The notes under the pieces are model-generated. The model was not told where the DNA came from. It was given only the letters and a program-made list of their open reading frames with translations, and did not search any database. Shown here one piece after another: positions 1 to 8,072 of a DNA stretch of 11,436 nucleotides. The first letter of the stretch is position 1; each line of letters opens with the position of its first letter. The position numbers and the translations under genes were made by a program. The stretch lies in contig JAIOSY010000135.1 of NCBI GenBank assembly GCA_021107375.1, positions 1 to 11,436 on the forward strand, given 5' to 3'. The stretch comes from Sulfurimonas sp. (GTDB lineage Bacteria; Campylobacterota; Campylobacteria; Campylobacterales; Sulfurimonadaceae).

Positions 1-1
1 A

Positions 2-757
2 CCATTAAGAGATGTTGAGATTATTGAAACTGAACTGATTTTAGCAGATATTGAAGTTTTACAAAATAGAATTGACAGACTTAAAAAACAAGCTAAAGCT
101 GACAAAGATGCAAAAGCAGCATTAGAGATGGCAGAAGAACTTATAGAGTTTTTAGCTGATGGAAATATGGCAAGAAATTTCCCACATGCCGACAGCGATA
201 TATACAAACAACTAAATCAAGAAGTTAGATTTTTAACTAACAAAGAGATTATGTACGGTGCGAATATTGATGAAGAGGGTTATGAAGATGAAGAGTGTGA
301 AGCTTTTGATAACGAGTATGTTATAGCATTAAAAGAACATGCTGCAAAAAATAACTGTGAAATCATTACACTTTGTGCAAAAGTTGAAGAAGAGTTAATT
401 AGCTTAAGTGATGAAGAAGCTCAGGAATTTTTAGAAGAATTAGGTATAGAAGAATCTGGTCTTGAACAAATTATCCATAAAGGTTTTGATAAACTTGGGT
501 TGATGAGTTACTTTACAGCTGGAGTTAAAGAGGTTCGTGCTTGGACTATCAAACAAAACTATACAGCTCCTAAAGCTGCAGCAGCTATCCATAATGACTT
601 TGAAAAAGGTTTTATCCGTGCAGAGGTTATCTCTTATGAAGATTACATCGAGTGTGGTGGTGAAGGCAAGGCTAAAGAAGCTGGTAAAATGAGACTAGAA
701 GGTAAAGAATATATAGTGCAAGATGGCGATGTTATGCACTTTAGATTTAATGTTTAA
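2..757 (+). CDS. ychF: Redox-regulated ATPase YchF (OLA1 family), 5' end missing
   Basis: The frame is open from base 2 through the internal ATG at 128, so this is a gene cut by the window edge and not a 209-residue protein. About 251 residues remain of a family that is usually near 363, so the P-loop and switch regions lie outside. Visible parts are the charged helical (coiled-coil) insert at the start, the NxxE motif that gives YchF proteins ATP rather than GTP preference (N-I-D-E, bases 263-274), and the C-terminal TGS domain ending in the family-typical segment EGKEYIVQDGDVMHF. YchF/OLA1 proteins are soluble P-loop ATPases that bind ribosomes and are linked to translation and oxidative-stress responses; that role is family knowledge. 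A further gene follows after 21 bp, probably cotranscribed. The identification is secure. Confidence 0.96.
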   Translation, partial: PLRDVEIIETELILADIEVLQNRIDRLKKQAKADKDAKAALEMAEELIEFLADGNMARNFPHADSDIYKQLNQEVRFLTNKEIMYGANIDEEGYEDEECEAFDNEYVIALKEHAAKNNCEIITLCAKVEEELISLSDEEAQEFLEELGIEESGLEQIIHKGFDKLGLMSYFTAGVKEVRAWTIKQNYTAPKAAAAIHNDFEKGFIRAEVISYEDYIECGGEGKAKEAGKMRLEGKEYIVQDGDVMHFRFNV

Positions 758-778
758 CTAATATTTAAAGGAATTTTC

Positions 779-1378
779 ATGAAGCTAGAATATGTTGGTC
801 CAAAACCAATAATTTCACATACTGGGATAGAGTTTGATAACAATAAAGAAGATAAGTTTGTTTACCTAAATATTGTTGTTCAACTCTTAAAAGCACTTAG
901 TCATGATTATTTCGAAAATAAAACATATCAGTATAATGCTGATACGGGTAGGCTTTTAGAAAGTGAACTTATGCGAGAATTAAAAAAGTTTTGCCCAGAT
1001 ATAGAATCATTAATGGAAAATAAAAATCACAATACAGAAGAAGAGATACAACATAATCTCCAAAGAGCCCAAGAGAGTGATACTTTAACACAAGCCGATA
1101 AAGAGATACTTCAAAATAATATAAATATAATGCACGATTATTTAATACAAAGATCTATAAATAAAAGTGTTTATTATTGTAGTATCAATGCTCTTGCTAA
1201 ATTAGTTCAAAAAGATCATATCAGCTATATTGTAGTACCAATGTTTCAAAAATTTGCACATGTTTTACATTCAGTTCAAGGTGCATTACAAAAAGAAAAA
1301 ATAGCAATAGACACTAAAATAGAGATATATCAAGAGAATGGAAAATTATTGGTTAAACTACAAGTAGAAAATAATTAG
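779..1378 (+). CDS. Unrecognised 199-residue soluble protein
   Basis: I do not recognise this family. It starts at ATG with an AAAGGAA ribosome binding site about 6 bp upstream, 21 bp after ychF, so the two are probably one operon. The protein has no signal peptide or membrane helix. The first 55 residues contain a hydrophobic helix (YLNIVVQLLKALSHDYF). The middle (about 75-120) is very polar and Gln/Asn/Glu-rich, probably helical or flexible. A more hydrophobic region (about 130-175, with IVVPMFQKFAHVLHSVQGAL) precedes a short beta-like tail. Composition matches the neighbours, with no sign of recent transfer. Its stop codon overlaps that of the convergent gene by 4 bp. It is a real gene judging by its ribosome binding site, codon use and packing; the function is unknown. 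Confidence 0.85.
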   Translation: MKLEYVGPKPIISHTGIEFDNNKEDKFVYLNIVVQLLKALSHDYFENKTYQYNADTGRLLESELMRELKKFCPDIESLMENKNHNTEEEIQHNLQRAQESDTLTQADKEILQNNINIMHDYLIQRSINKSVYYCSINALAKLVQKDHISYIVVPMFQKFAHVLHSVQGALQKEKIAIDTKIEIYQENGKLLVKLQVENN

Positions 1379-2142
1379 TTTTTAAATATTTCATTTTTCA
1401 AAGAGTTAAAAATAGCCCTTTTTACTCTTTGTAAACTTGCATCAAAATGTTCAAGTTTAGTCTCCTGCATATTTATAACTTTTTTTTCATATTTTGAATG
1501 AAGAGTTAATAAAGATTCTTTTTTTTCAACACTTATTTTATCATTTTTAAGTTCTTTTAAAATATCAGATACTTTGGCTTGTAAATAAGACAAATCAGCA
1601 CTTTTTAAATTTTTTGCAGATTTAACTCTTCTATAGAGTTGATTAAAACTATTGATTCCTATTATACTTCTATTGGCAATTAAATCACTATTTATAACTG
1701 CATTAACTAAGAGTATTTTCTTACTATCAGGATTCATAGATGCTAATAATTCAATAAATGTATCAGCAATATCTTCAAATATATAATCTTTGTAATCTTT
1801 ATAATACTCCAAAACTAATTTATGAATAAATTTAACCCTAGCATCTGCTAATTGTTCTAAGGCTTCCTCTTTTGAACAATCCAATATATCTATAGCATAA
1901 AATACCCACTCATTTGCAATCTCTTTAAAAAGTATATTTACAATATGTTTGAGTGTAAAATCTGACATTTTCTCTACATATAAAAAATTTATATGCTCTT
2001 TTAAAATATCTTTAACTAATAAATTAGATAAAAAATGCATAACCTCAGATTTATCTTTTTGGGATTTAATATCAAGCACTTCTCTTTCAAAAAGTGCTTT
2101 ATTTGAAAAAATTTCATCTATACGCTTTAGTTTATTTTCCAA
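1375..2142 (-). CDS. Unrecognised 255-residue helical protein, TTG start, last gene of thiL-truD-psd operon
   Basis: I do not recognise this family. The start is TTG (bases 2142-2140), supported by an AGG ribosome binding site 8 bp upstream. There is no in-frame ATG until residue 35, inside a plausible helix. It follows psd by 20 bp, so it is probably cotranscribed with thiL, truD and psd. The sequence looks almost entirely alpha-helical and soluble: charged amphipathic helices throughout, no signal peptide or membrane span, a long Lys/Glu-rich helix at about 185-225 that may be a coiled coil, and a basic C-terminal helix (about 233-255). Codon use is very AT-rich like its neighbours. Position beside psd does not by itself imply a role in lipid metabolism, because the operon already mixes unrelated housekeeping functions. 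Confidence 0.83.
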   Translation of the reverse strand: MENKLKRIDEIFSNKALFEREVLDIKSQKDKSEVMHFLSNLLVKDILKEHINFLYVEKMSDFTLKHIVNILFKEIANEWVFYAIDILDCSKEEALEQLADARVKFIHKLVLEYYKDYKDYIFEDIADTFIELLASMNPDSKKILLVNAVINSDLIANRSIIGINSFNQLYRRVKSAKNLKSADLSYLQAKVSDILKELKNDKISVEKKESLLTLHSKYEKKVINMQETKLEHFDASLQRVKRAIFNSLKNEIFKN

Positions 2143-2162
2143 TTTATTTACCTAAAATAAAT

Positions 2163-2984
2163 CTACTTTATTTTTGCAATTGTTTGTGCATACTTAACAG
2201 TATCGCCAGCACTTAAATCTAATTCTAACATATCTTTCTCAGTTAATATAACAATAGTTGAACCCATCTCAAAACATCCAAAATCATCACCTTTTTTTAG
2301 ATGTAGATTTTCAAAGTTATAAACTTGAGGAGTTGTAGCATTAGCGTTTGTTTGTATTTTACTCTCAAAAGAAACTTGCATAACACCAACATTTAAAGCA
2401 CTAACTAACACCATATAAAATCTTTTTCCATTAGTCGCTTCACAAAGTAAAACAACTCTCTCATTTTCTATAAAAAGATTAACTCTCATTTTTAATGATG
2501 AGATATTTACTGGATAAAATTTACCTGGTATATGAACAGCTTTAATAACTTTTAAATCAATTGGTATATGATAGCGATGATAATCTTTTGGAGATAGATA
2601 AAAGTTTATAAATTGTCCATTGCTTATTAAATTCTTTTCATCTTGAGAAAAATCATCTCCAAGTAATGCATGAGCATCATATCTCATCCCTTTAATCTGA
2701 AGTGCATCTTCATCATTAAGATTACCACACTCAGAGATAAAAGAATCACAAGGAGATATAAAATCTGACTTATCAAGAGAAAATTCTCTATCTTCTCTTA
2801 ATTTTCTTGTAAATAGTGCATTTAATGATTTATATGTTGATCTGTCATAAAATTCGCTCATGTCTAAACCCATTAAACCTACATAAGTATTATTTACAAT
2901 ATTTTGAAACCATGGGGAAAACTCTTTAGAAGCGAATTTTCCAAAGTTTTGTGATATTAATGATGTTATGTGTCTTTTTGCCAT
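2163..2984 (-). CDS. psd: Phosphatidylserine decarboxylase proenzyme
   Basis: Makes phosphatidylethanolamine from phosphatidylserine at the inner membrane. The 273-residue proenzyme carries the family landmarks in order: the Asp of the SPCD segment (D80), the histidine motif LSPKDYHRYHIP (last His H139), and the self-cleavage motif FEMGSTIV. Family knowledge says that cleavage between Gly241 and Ser242 gives the large beta chain and a short alpha chain of about 32 residues whose N-terminal serine becomes the pyruvoyl group. Spacing of D80, H139 and S242 resembles Asp90, His147 and Ser254 of the E. coli enzyme. The LGST of the classical motif is MGST here, which keeps the essential Gly-Ser. 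The ATG follows truD by 12 bp, and its AGAGG ribosome binding site overlaps the truD stop, suggesting translational coupling. Confidence 0.96.
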   Translation of the reverse strand: MAKRHITSLISQNFGKFASKEFSPWFQNIVNNTYVGLMGLDMSEFYDRSTYKSLNALFTRKLREDREFSLDKSDFISPCDSFISECGNLNDEDALQIKGMRYDAHALLGDDFSQDEKNLISNGQFINFYLSPKDYHRYHIPIDLKVIKAVHIPGKFYPVNISSLKMRVNLFIENERVVLLCEATNGKRFYMVLVSALNVGVMQVSFESKIQTNANATTPQVYNFENLHLKKGDDFGCFEMGSTIVILTEKDMLELDLSAGDTVKYAQTIAKIK

Positions 2985-2996
2985 TTTATTTTACCT

Positions 2997-4073
2997 CTAT
3001 TTATTTATTTTTCTTTTAGCTATCTCTTCAATGAGAACAGTTGCATACGAACCTTTTGGGAGAGTAAAATTTAACTCATACTGAGCTTCAACCTTATTAA
3101 ATCTTCCCTCAACTTCTGTTGGATATATCCAAGCATATCGTCTTGCCCCATCAGCATTTATCTCATCATCAAAATCTTTTTCTATCTCACCTGCAAGATC
3201 ACTTGAATGTTTCACTTTCTTACCACAAAGCATCCCTGTTACAGAAATATTTCTATCATTAAAACGGATTAAATCATCTTCACTACCATCAAAATCAAAG
3301 AGCCTACCATGTGGATAATGTTCCATAATATCGCCTCTTAAAACTTTAAACGGGTGTTTTTGTGCTTTTAAATCTTTTAACTCTTTAAGAGGCATGTTTA
3401 AAAGTGATTCTAACTCTTTTGATTCAAAACTAGATACTAAACTATTTATCTCTAATCTTCTACTGAGCCACATATTAAAAAGATGACTTTGATATGCGTT
3501 AATAAGAAGTTTTTTTATTCTTGGATTACGCTCTTTTTTCTGACCCTTTGCAATCTTTTCACCCTCGATATGATTATCACCATCATTTCCAAATCTCTGA
3601 TAACCAAAAAAGTTTGGCATACCAAAATCTGAAATATTTTTAAGAGCTTCATCTATTTTTATTGCAGAGGTAGGGTTCACTTTTTGTAGTTTGATATAAA
3701 ATCTATTTCCTTTTAAATGCCCTATTCTAATTTTATTATTATGATAAGTTTTTGAAAGAATTTTTATACCTTCATGTTCAAAGTTTTCTAATGCTTCTTC
3801 ATGTTGTTTATTTATAGAGATATATTGCTTTGTCATCGCATGTTTATCTTTTAATCCTGCATAACCAATATCTCTATTTTTAATACCTAAGTATCTAGCA
3901 AAAATACCAACCATTTCCATAGTTGAGAGGTTTTTCTTTCTAACAAACATAACTAAATGCTCACCCTCCCCTGAAAACTCATAAAGAGGAATCTCTTCAA
4001 CAACAAAATCTCTTGCACTCTGTTTAAAGTGAAAATCTATACTTGAATGACCTAGAGAATAAAATCTATCCAT
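2997..4073 (-). CDS. truD: tRNA pseudouridine(13) synthase TruD
   Basis: Isomerises uridine 13 of certain tRNAs (tRNA-Glu in E. coli) to pseudouridine in the cytoplasm. The 358-residue protein has the TruD signature GYAGLKDKHAMTKQYIS at 70-86, with D76 as the expected catalytic aspartate. It also has the NFFGYQRFG motif at 154-162 that contacts the RNA, and a conserved helix with NAYQSHLFN at 192-200. The TRUD-specific insert follows (about 210-310). Length is normal for the family. It starts 3 bp after the thiL stop, and its AAAAGG ribosome binding site lies inside the last thiL codons, so the two are almost certainly translationally coupled. No link in function to thiL or psd is evident; the grouping looks like a typical packed Campylobacterota housekeeping operon. 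Confidence 0.97.
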   Translation of the reverse strand: MDRFYSLGHSSIDFHFKQSARDFVVEEIPLYEFSGEGEHLVMFVRKKNLSTMEMVGIFARYLGIKNRDIGYAGLKDKHAMTKQYISINKQHEEALENFEHEGIKILSKTYHNNKIRIGHLKGNRFYIKLQKVNPTSAIKIDEALKNISDFGMPNFFGYQRFGNDGDNHIEGEKIAKGQKKERNPRIKKLLINAYQSHLFNMWLSRRLEINSLVSSFESKELESLLNMPLKELKDLKAQKHPFKVLRGDIMEHYPHGRLFDFDGSEDDLIRFNDRNISVTGMLCGKKVKHSSDLAGEIEKDFDDEINADGARRYAWIYPTEVEGRFNKVEAQYELNFTLPKGSYATVLIEEIAKRKINK

Positions 4074-4076
4074 TTT

Positions 4077-4901
4077 TTACCTTTTAAAATGATGCGATTT
4101 GCATCGGTTTATATATTTAACTCTTGAAGAAACTGCAAATATATTTAAAGGTGTTCTACTTTGAACAGCTCTTCTTATTACAGTTTTTCTATCTTTTTTG
4201 GCAAAAGAGATAAGAATCTCATACTCTTCACCACTACAAGCAATATCTTTATTTATAGTTTTAAAAAACTTATAACCAAAATTATTAGATTTACTTAACT
4301 TATCTAAATCACTAAATAAACCATCAGAAATATCCATACCTGAACTCAAAAATCTCACTGGATTAGTTATAAACTTATCTCTAAGTTTAATATTTACAAA
4401 TTTAGAATTTTTATGAATTTTACCTCCACTCAAAAGTTTTTTTAAATCTTTTTTAGAGTCTCCAAGCTTTCCTGTGTAAGCAAATATATCGCCAACCCTT
4501 GCTCCCTTTCTTAAGAGAGGTTTATTTGTTGTTGAAACTATTGTTATAGTAATATCTAATTTAGTGTTACTTATCGTATCACCACCAATAATTTCAATAC
4601 CAAACTTGTCTGCAACTTCACTAAACCCACATGCCAACTCTTTCATTTGAGACTTTGTAATAGAGTTCGGCATAGCTACACTCAAAAGTGCATACCTAGG
4701 CTTTGCATTCATGGCAACCGCGTCAGATATATTTACAAACATCGCCTTTTTAGCAATCTGATAGTAACTCATCCACGAACTTTTAAAGTGTACATTTTCA
4801 AAAAATGCATCTTTGGAATAAATATAACCACCCACAATCGCACCATCATCACCTATGTGTTTATTTTTAAACAATGATATAAAATAATTTTCTAAATTCA
4901 T
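4077..4901 (-). CDS. thiL: Thiamine-monophosphate kinase ThiL
   Basis: Phosphorylates thiamine phosphate with ATP to give thiamine diphosphate, the last step of cofactor synthesis. It belongs to the PurM/AIR-synthetase-like superfamily. Visible motifs are GDDGA (17-21) and DAFFENVHF (31-39), both metal and nucleotide ligands; NISDAVAMNAKP (57-68); GGDT (106-109); TGKLGDS (143-149); and DISDGLFSDL (190-199). SGEEYEIL (223-230) matches the GEDYEL segment of the family. At 274 residues it is shorter than the E. coli protein (about 325); the reduction seems to fall in the C-terminal half, while all the motifs named remain. It is first in the minus-strand operon. An AAGAAG-like ribosome binding site precedes the ATG, and the divergent promoter region lies upstream. 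Confidence 0.95.
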   Translation of the reverse strand: MNLENYFISLFKNKHIGDDGAIVGGYIYSKDAFFENVHFKSSWMSYYQIAKKAMFVNISDAVAMNAKPRYALLSVAMPNSITKSQMKELACGFSEVADKFGIEIIGGDTISNTKLDITITIVSTTNKPLLRKGARVGDIFAYTGKLGDSKKDLKKLLSGGKIHKNSKFVNIKLRDKFITNPVRFLSSGMDISDGLFSDLDKLSKSNNFGYKFFKTINKDIACSGEEYEILISFAKKDRKTVIRRAVQSRTPLNIFAVSSRVKYINRCKSHHFKR

Positions 4902-5005
4902 TCAACTTCTTATAACACCATCAAATAAACACATTAAGTGTACATTAATGATTGAAAATATAAAATACGTTATATTATACCATTAATAGGTATTAGGAGT
5001 GTAAA
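4902..5005. promoter_or_regulatory. Divergent intergenic region between thiL and the GGDEF-fold membrane protein
   Basis: These 104 bp must hold the promoters of the minus-strand thiL operon and of the plus-strand gene. For the plus gene, a -10-like TATTAT at 4973-4978 lies about 28 bp before the proposed start. Two copies of ACATTAA (4931-4937 and 4942-4948) repeat with an 11-bp period, and a third CATTAA lies at 4981-4986. A direct repeat at about one helical turn is the arrangement used by many OmpR-family response regulators, but no regulator is encoded here. No terminator, RNA gene or riboswitch (in particular no obvious THI box) was recognised. Confidence 0.4.
4995..4999 (+). promoter_or_regulatory. 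Ribosome binding site AGGAG that decides a CTG start
   Basis: AGGAG is the best Shine-Dalgarno match in this region. It is followed by exactly 6 bp (TGTAAA) and then CTG at 5006. The frame opens only at 4997, because a TAG lies at 4994-4996, so the start must lie between this site and the hydrophobic helix encoded from about 5040. CTG is the only near-cognate codon at proper spacing. Confidence 0.6.
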
Positions 5006-6211
5006 CTGAAACATTCAATAAGTAAAATATTTAAAAATTTAAATTTATTACTACTAATATTAACTACATTAACGATTGTAGGGTTTGTATTTGTTGCTGA
5101 ACAATACTACTCATATCAAAAAGTAGAAAATTTAAATAAACAAAAAAAAGTTTTAATTGAATTATTTAATAAACAAAAACAACCTGCTGATATCGATATA
5201 ATTCAATATAACTCTAAAATTGCCCTACTTCATTTTCAAATAAAAAAACTGCTTAACCGTATTGAGTATAACTATATAGCTTCATTTATATTAAAAAACA
5301 CAAAAGAATCAACAGAAGATTTATATAAATTAAATAGCCTAATAAATAAATTAGACAAAAATATACGAAAAAACATTGAACTTAATTCCAATGATATTAA
5401 TTTTAAAAATTCACAAATAAAACTTAAAAAAACTTATATTTCAACCTTAATCTTTATCGATTCAATAATACTAAAAAATGTATCTTATGATTCTAAGATA
5501 TTTAATATTTTTTTTAAACTCTTTATTTTTATAATGGGAATGCTTTTATTTATCACTTTTTGGTATAAAATAAGATTAAATAATATCTATAAAGATATAC
5601 TTTTATTATCTTCTATAGATACTAGAAAAAAAGATATTAATACATTTTCACAAGAGATTGAAGCTATCTTATCAAGAATAAAAAGAAAAACTCAAATATC
5701 AGATAACCCTGCAATGATTGATTCTATTACAGAGATAAATAATAACAAAGGGATGGCTCAAGCATATTTAGAAAGTAAATCTTTAAAAGACAATAATTTC
5801 ACCTCTGTAACAATATTAGAAATAAATAATTTTTCAAAATCAAAAAGACTCTTTTCTCAAGAGTTTACACAAGAAATTTTAAAAAAAGTAGCCTATACAA
5901 TATCACTTCATGAACAGATAACAGATATTATTGCTAGAACTGACTACAATCAATTTACACTAATATTTTCAAGAAGTTCAAAAGAACAACTATTTAAAGA
6001 TGTAGATTTAGTTAGACAAAGTATTTCAGAAATTGAGTTAACAACACAAAAAGAAGAAACTATAAAAGTTACTGTAACAGGTGGTTTTATAATAAAAACA
6101 AACAACTCATCACTAGAAGATTCAATAAGAAAAGCTAAAAAACTTTTAGAAGATGCTAAATACATCAATGAAACAAATAAAGTTTTTCAAATAAAAGATT
6201 TACCACAATAA
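5006..6211 (+). CDS. Two-helix membrane protein with degenerate GGDEF domain, CTG start
   Basis: The protein is 401 residues from the CTG. In order: a short basic N-terminus; membrane helix 1 at about 12-31 (rich in Leu, Ile and Thr); a polar helical periplasmic region at about 32-165; membrane helix 2 at about 168-186; a helical linker; and a GGDEF-fold domain at about 239-395. The fold is recognised from DSITEINNNKG (the usual D-LTGL-NR opening), LEINNF at 271-276 (usual D-D-F), ARTDYNQF (usual R-GGDEF at the same place, here DYNQF at 313-317), VTVTGGF and the closing AKKLLEDAK. The metal-binding Asp and all of GGDE are changed, so diguanylate cyclase activity is not expected; it may be a nucleotide- or protein-binding signalling domain. 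The first ATG in frame (5534) lies inside helix 2 and would give a protein without its sensor part. No cotranscribed partner is evident. Confidence 0.78.
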   Translation: MKHSISKIFKNLNLLLLILTTLTIVGFVFVAEQYYSYQKVENLNKQKKVLIELFNKQKQPADIDIIQYNSKIALLHFQIKKLLNRIEYNYIASFILKNTKESTEDLYKLNSLINKLDKNIRKNIELNSNDINFKNSQIKLKKTYISTLIFIDSIILKNVSYDSKIFNIFFKLFIFIMGMLLFITFWYKIRLNNIYKDILLLSSIDTRKKDINTFSQEIEAILSRIKRKTQISDNPAMIDSITEINNNKGMAQAYLESKSLKDNNFTSVTILEINNFSKSKRLFSQEFTQEILKKVAYTISLHEQITDIIARTDYNQFTLIFSRSSKEQLFKDVDLVRQSISEIELTTQKEETIKVTVTGGFIIKTNNSSLEDSIRKAKKLLEDAKYINETNKVFQIKDLPQ

Positions 6212-6343
6212 AAGATTTTAAATAAGTGTCTCAAATAGTAACAAACTAGAACTTCCACCAAACAAAGTGTGTATTTAACACGAACAAAGAGTATTCACGA
6301 TATAATCAGCATTATTTAATTTCTATACATGAAGGATGGGTTT
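6212..6343. other. Intergenic leader upstream of the sdh operon
   Basis: This 132-bp gap holds no open frame of note and no clear terminator for the upstream gene. It contains a -10 box TATAAT (6301-6306) and a short inverted repeat, GTGT (6269-6272) and ACAC (6278-6281) separated by 5 bp. The inverted repeat lies just upstream of the -10 box, where an operator could sit, but the arms are too short to claim a site. Confidence 0.4.
6301..6306 (+). promoter_or_regulatory. Probable -10 box of the sdhABE operon
   Basis: This is a perfect TATAAT. Transcription would begin near 6313 and give a leader of about 30 nt before the start at 6344. There is no convincing -35 box at 16-18 bp, which is usual for housekeeping promoters in Campylobacterota. 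A respiratory operon here would be expected to have its own strong promoter. Confidence 0.55.
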
Positions 6344-8056
6344 ATGAGTATTCCTATTTATACTTACGATGCAATTGTTGTTGGTGCAGGTCTTGCAGGA
6401 TGTGCAGCAGCTAGAGAGTTGCAAAATGCAGGCAAAAAAGTTGCTGTAATTACTAAACTACACCCACTAAGAAGTCACTCAGGTGCTGCTCAGGGTGGTG
6501 TCAATGCTGCTTTTAGTGATGAAGATAGCGTTGAACTTCATGAGTTTGACACTGTTAAGGGTTCAGATTATTTAGCTGATCAAGATGCAGTTGAATTTAT
6601 GTGTCAAAAAGCTCCTGAGACTATTAGATGGGCTGAGAGAATGGGTGCAGCATTTAGCCGTACACCAGATGGAAAAATTGCACAACGCCCTTTTGGTGGT
6701 CAATCTTCTCCTCGTGCTTGTTATGCAAAAGATAGAACAGGTTTAACTTTACTACAAACTATTTATGAACAAGCTCACCGTGCAGGTGTTAAGTTTTGGG
6801 ATGAGTGGTATGTTGCTGACCTTATTTATAAGGATGGAAAAGTTTCAGGTGTTGTAGCTTTTAACATCCGTGATATGCAAACGGTTATCTTTAATGCTAA
6901 ATCTGTAATGTTTGCAACTGGTGGATATGCTCGTTCATATAAAATCAATTCAAACGCACATGCCAATACAGGTGATGGTCTTTCTATCGTTGCTCGTCAT
7001 GGTCTTCCTCTTGAAGATATGGAGTTTGTACAGTTCCACCCATCTGGACTTTCTGGAAATGGTGTTTTAATCTCTGAAGCTGCTCGTGGAGAAGGTGGAC
7101 GCCTTTTCAATTCTGAGGGTGAAAGATTTATGGAGAAATATGCTCCAAATGCACTAGAACTTGCATCTCGTGATGTTGTATCTCGTGCTATCTTAAATGA
7201 GATTAGAGAAGGTCGTGGTGTTGGACCAAGAAAAGATGCTGTTTATATTGATGTAACACATCTTGGAAAAGATTTAATCATGGAAAAACTTCCTGAACTT
7301 CGTGATTTAGCTATCACTTTCTTAGGTTTAGATATGATTAAAGAGCCTATTTTAATCTCAGCAACTGCTCACTATTCTATGGGTGGTATTCCAGTTGATA
7401 TTGCTGGTCGTGCAAGAAAAAACAATACTGAGTTCATAGAAGGTTTTTATGCAGCTGGTGAGTGTTCTTGTGTTTCAGTTCACGGAGCAAACCGTCTTGG
7501 TGCAAACTCAGTTTTAGAAGCTTTACTATTTGGTCGTTTTGTTGGTAAAACAATGGTTGCAGATATTGATAACATTGAACTTACTCCAGCATGTGAAGAT
7601 GATGCAAAAACTACTTTAGCAGAGATTGACTTTATCCTAAAAAATAATGGTGATGAAACTATCCCTAAACTAAGAGAAGAACTTCAACAATGTATGACAG
7701 CTAATGCTGGTGCATTTAGAACTAAAGAAACTCTTGATATGGCAATTGCTAAAGTTAAAGAACTTCGTGGTAGATTTAAAAATATCCGCATTAAAGATAA
7801 ATCAACAGTATTTAACACTGAACTTCAAGAAGCTATCGAATTTGGTCATATGATTGATTATTCTGCATTTATTGTAGAGAGTGCTGTTGCAAGAAATGAA
7901 TCTCGTGGTGCTCACTATAGAGAAGATTTTGAGACTCGTGATGATGAGAACTTCTTAAAACACACTATGGCTTATATGGATGAAAATGGCGATATTACGC
8001 TTGACTACATGGATGTTGTTCTTGGCAAACATGAGCTTAAAGCTAGAACTTACTAA
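6344..8056 (+). CDS. sdhA: Succinate dehydrogenase/fumarate reductase flavoprotein subunit (E-type, no Tat signal)
   Basis: Catalytic subunit that interconverts succinate and fumarate. From the 6344 start it has 570 residues. An FAD-binding GAGLAG lies at 14-19. RSH with H45, followed by AAQGG, is the site of covalent histidyl-FAD in the family. Substrate residues are H232 (FHPSG), R249 (EAARGEGG), H343 (HYSMGG) and R384 (ANRLGANS). I chose the second ATG because AAGGAT (6332-6337) sits 6 bp upstream of it; the ATG at 6329 has no ribosome binding site. The N-terminus goes straight into the FAD fold. There is no twin-arginine signal, which separates it from the periplasmic methylmenaquinol:fumarate reductase MfrA of Wolinella and Campylobacter. 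The enzyme should face the cytoplasm, serving the oxidative or reductive TCA cycle; direction cannot be read from sequence. Confidence 0.96.
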   Translation: MSIPIYTYDAIVVGAGLAGCAAARELQNAGKKVAVITKLHPLRSHSGAAQGGVNAAFSDEDSVELHEFDTVKGSDYLADQDAVEFMCQKAPETIRWAERMGAAFSRTPDGKIAQRPFGGQSSPRACYAKDRTGLTLLQTIYEQAHRAGVKFWDEWYVADLIYKDGKVSGVVAFNIRDMQTVIFNAKSVMFATGGYARSYKINSNAHANTGDGLSIVARHGLPLEDMEFVQFHPSGLSGNGVLISEAARGEGGRLFNSEGERFMEKYAPNALELASRDVVSRAILNEIREGRGVGPRKDAVYIDVTHLGKDLIMEKLPELRDLAITFLGLDMIKEPILISATAHYSMGGIPVDIAGRARKNNTEFIEGFYAAGECSCVSVHGANRLGANSVLEALLFGRFVGKTMVADIDNIELTPACEDDAKTTLAEIDFILKNNGDETIPKLREELQQCMTANAGAFRTKETLDMAIAKVKELRGRFKNIRIKDKSTVFNTELQEAIEFGHMIDYSAFIVESAVARNESRGAHYREDFETRDDENFLKHTMAYMDENGDITLDYMDVVLGKHELKARTY

Positions 8057-8072
8057 AGAAGGATAAAAACTT

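Noticed and set aside
1949..2155. Plus-strand open frame of 68 codons
   Set aside because: It is antisense to the helical protein at 1375-2142, with no ribosome binding site and no recognisable content.
4647..4877. Plus-strand open frame of 76 codons
   Set aside because: It is antisense to the conserved motifs of thiL.
4909..4917. TGTTATAAG on the minus strand as an extended -10 box for thiL
   Set aside because: It would place the transcription start at or next to the ATG, giving a leaderless message, while an AAGAAG ribosome-binding-like sequence overlaps it.
5950..6168. Minus-strand open frame of 72 codons
   Set aside because: It is antisense to the GGDEF-fold domain, with composition that mirrors the real frame.
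5534..6211. ATG at 5534 as the start of the GGDEF-fold protein (225 residues)
   Set aside because: It lies inside the second membrane helix and has no good ribosome binding site, while the same frame is open for 176 more codons with protein-like content and an AGGAG before CTG 5006.
6329..6343. ATG at 6329 as the sdhA start
   Set aside because: No ribosome binding site precedes it, and AAGGAT at 6332-6337 is ideally spaced for ATG 6344.
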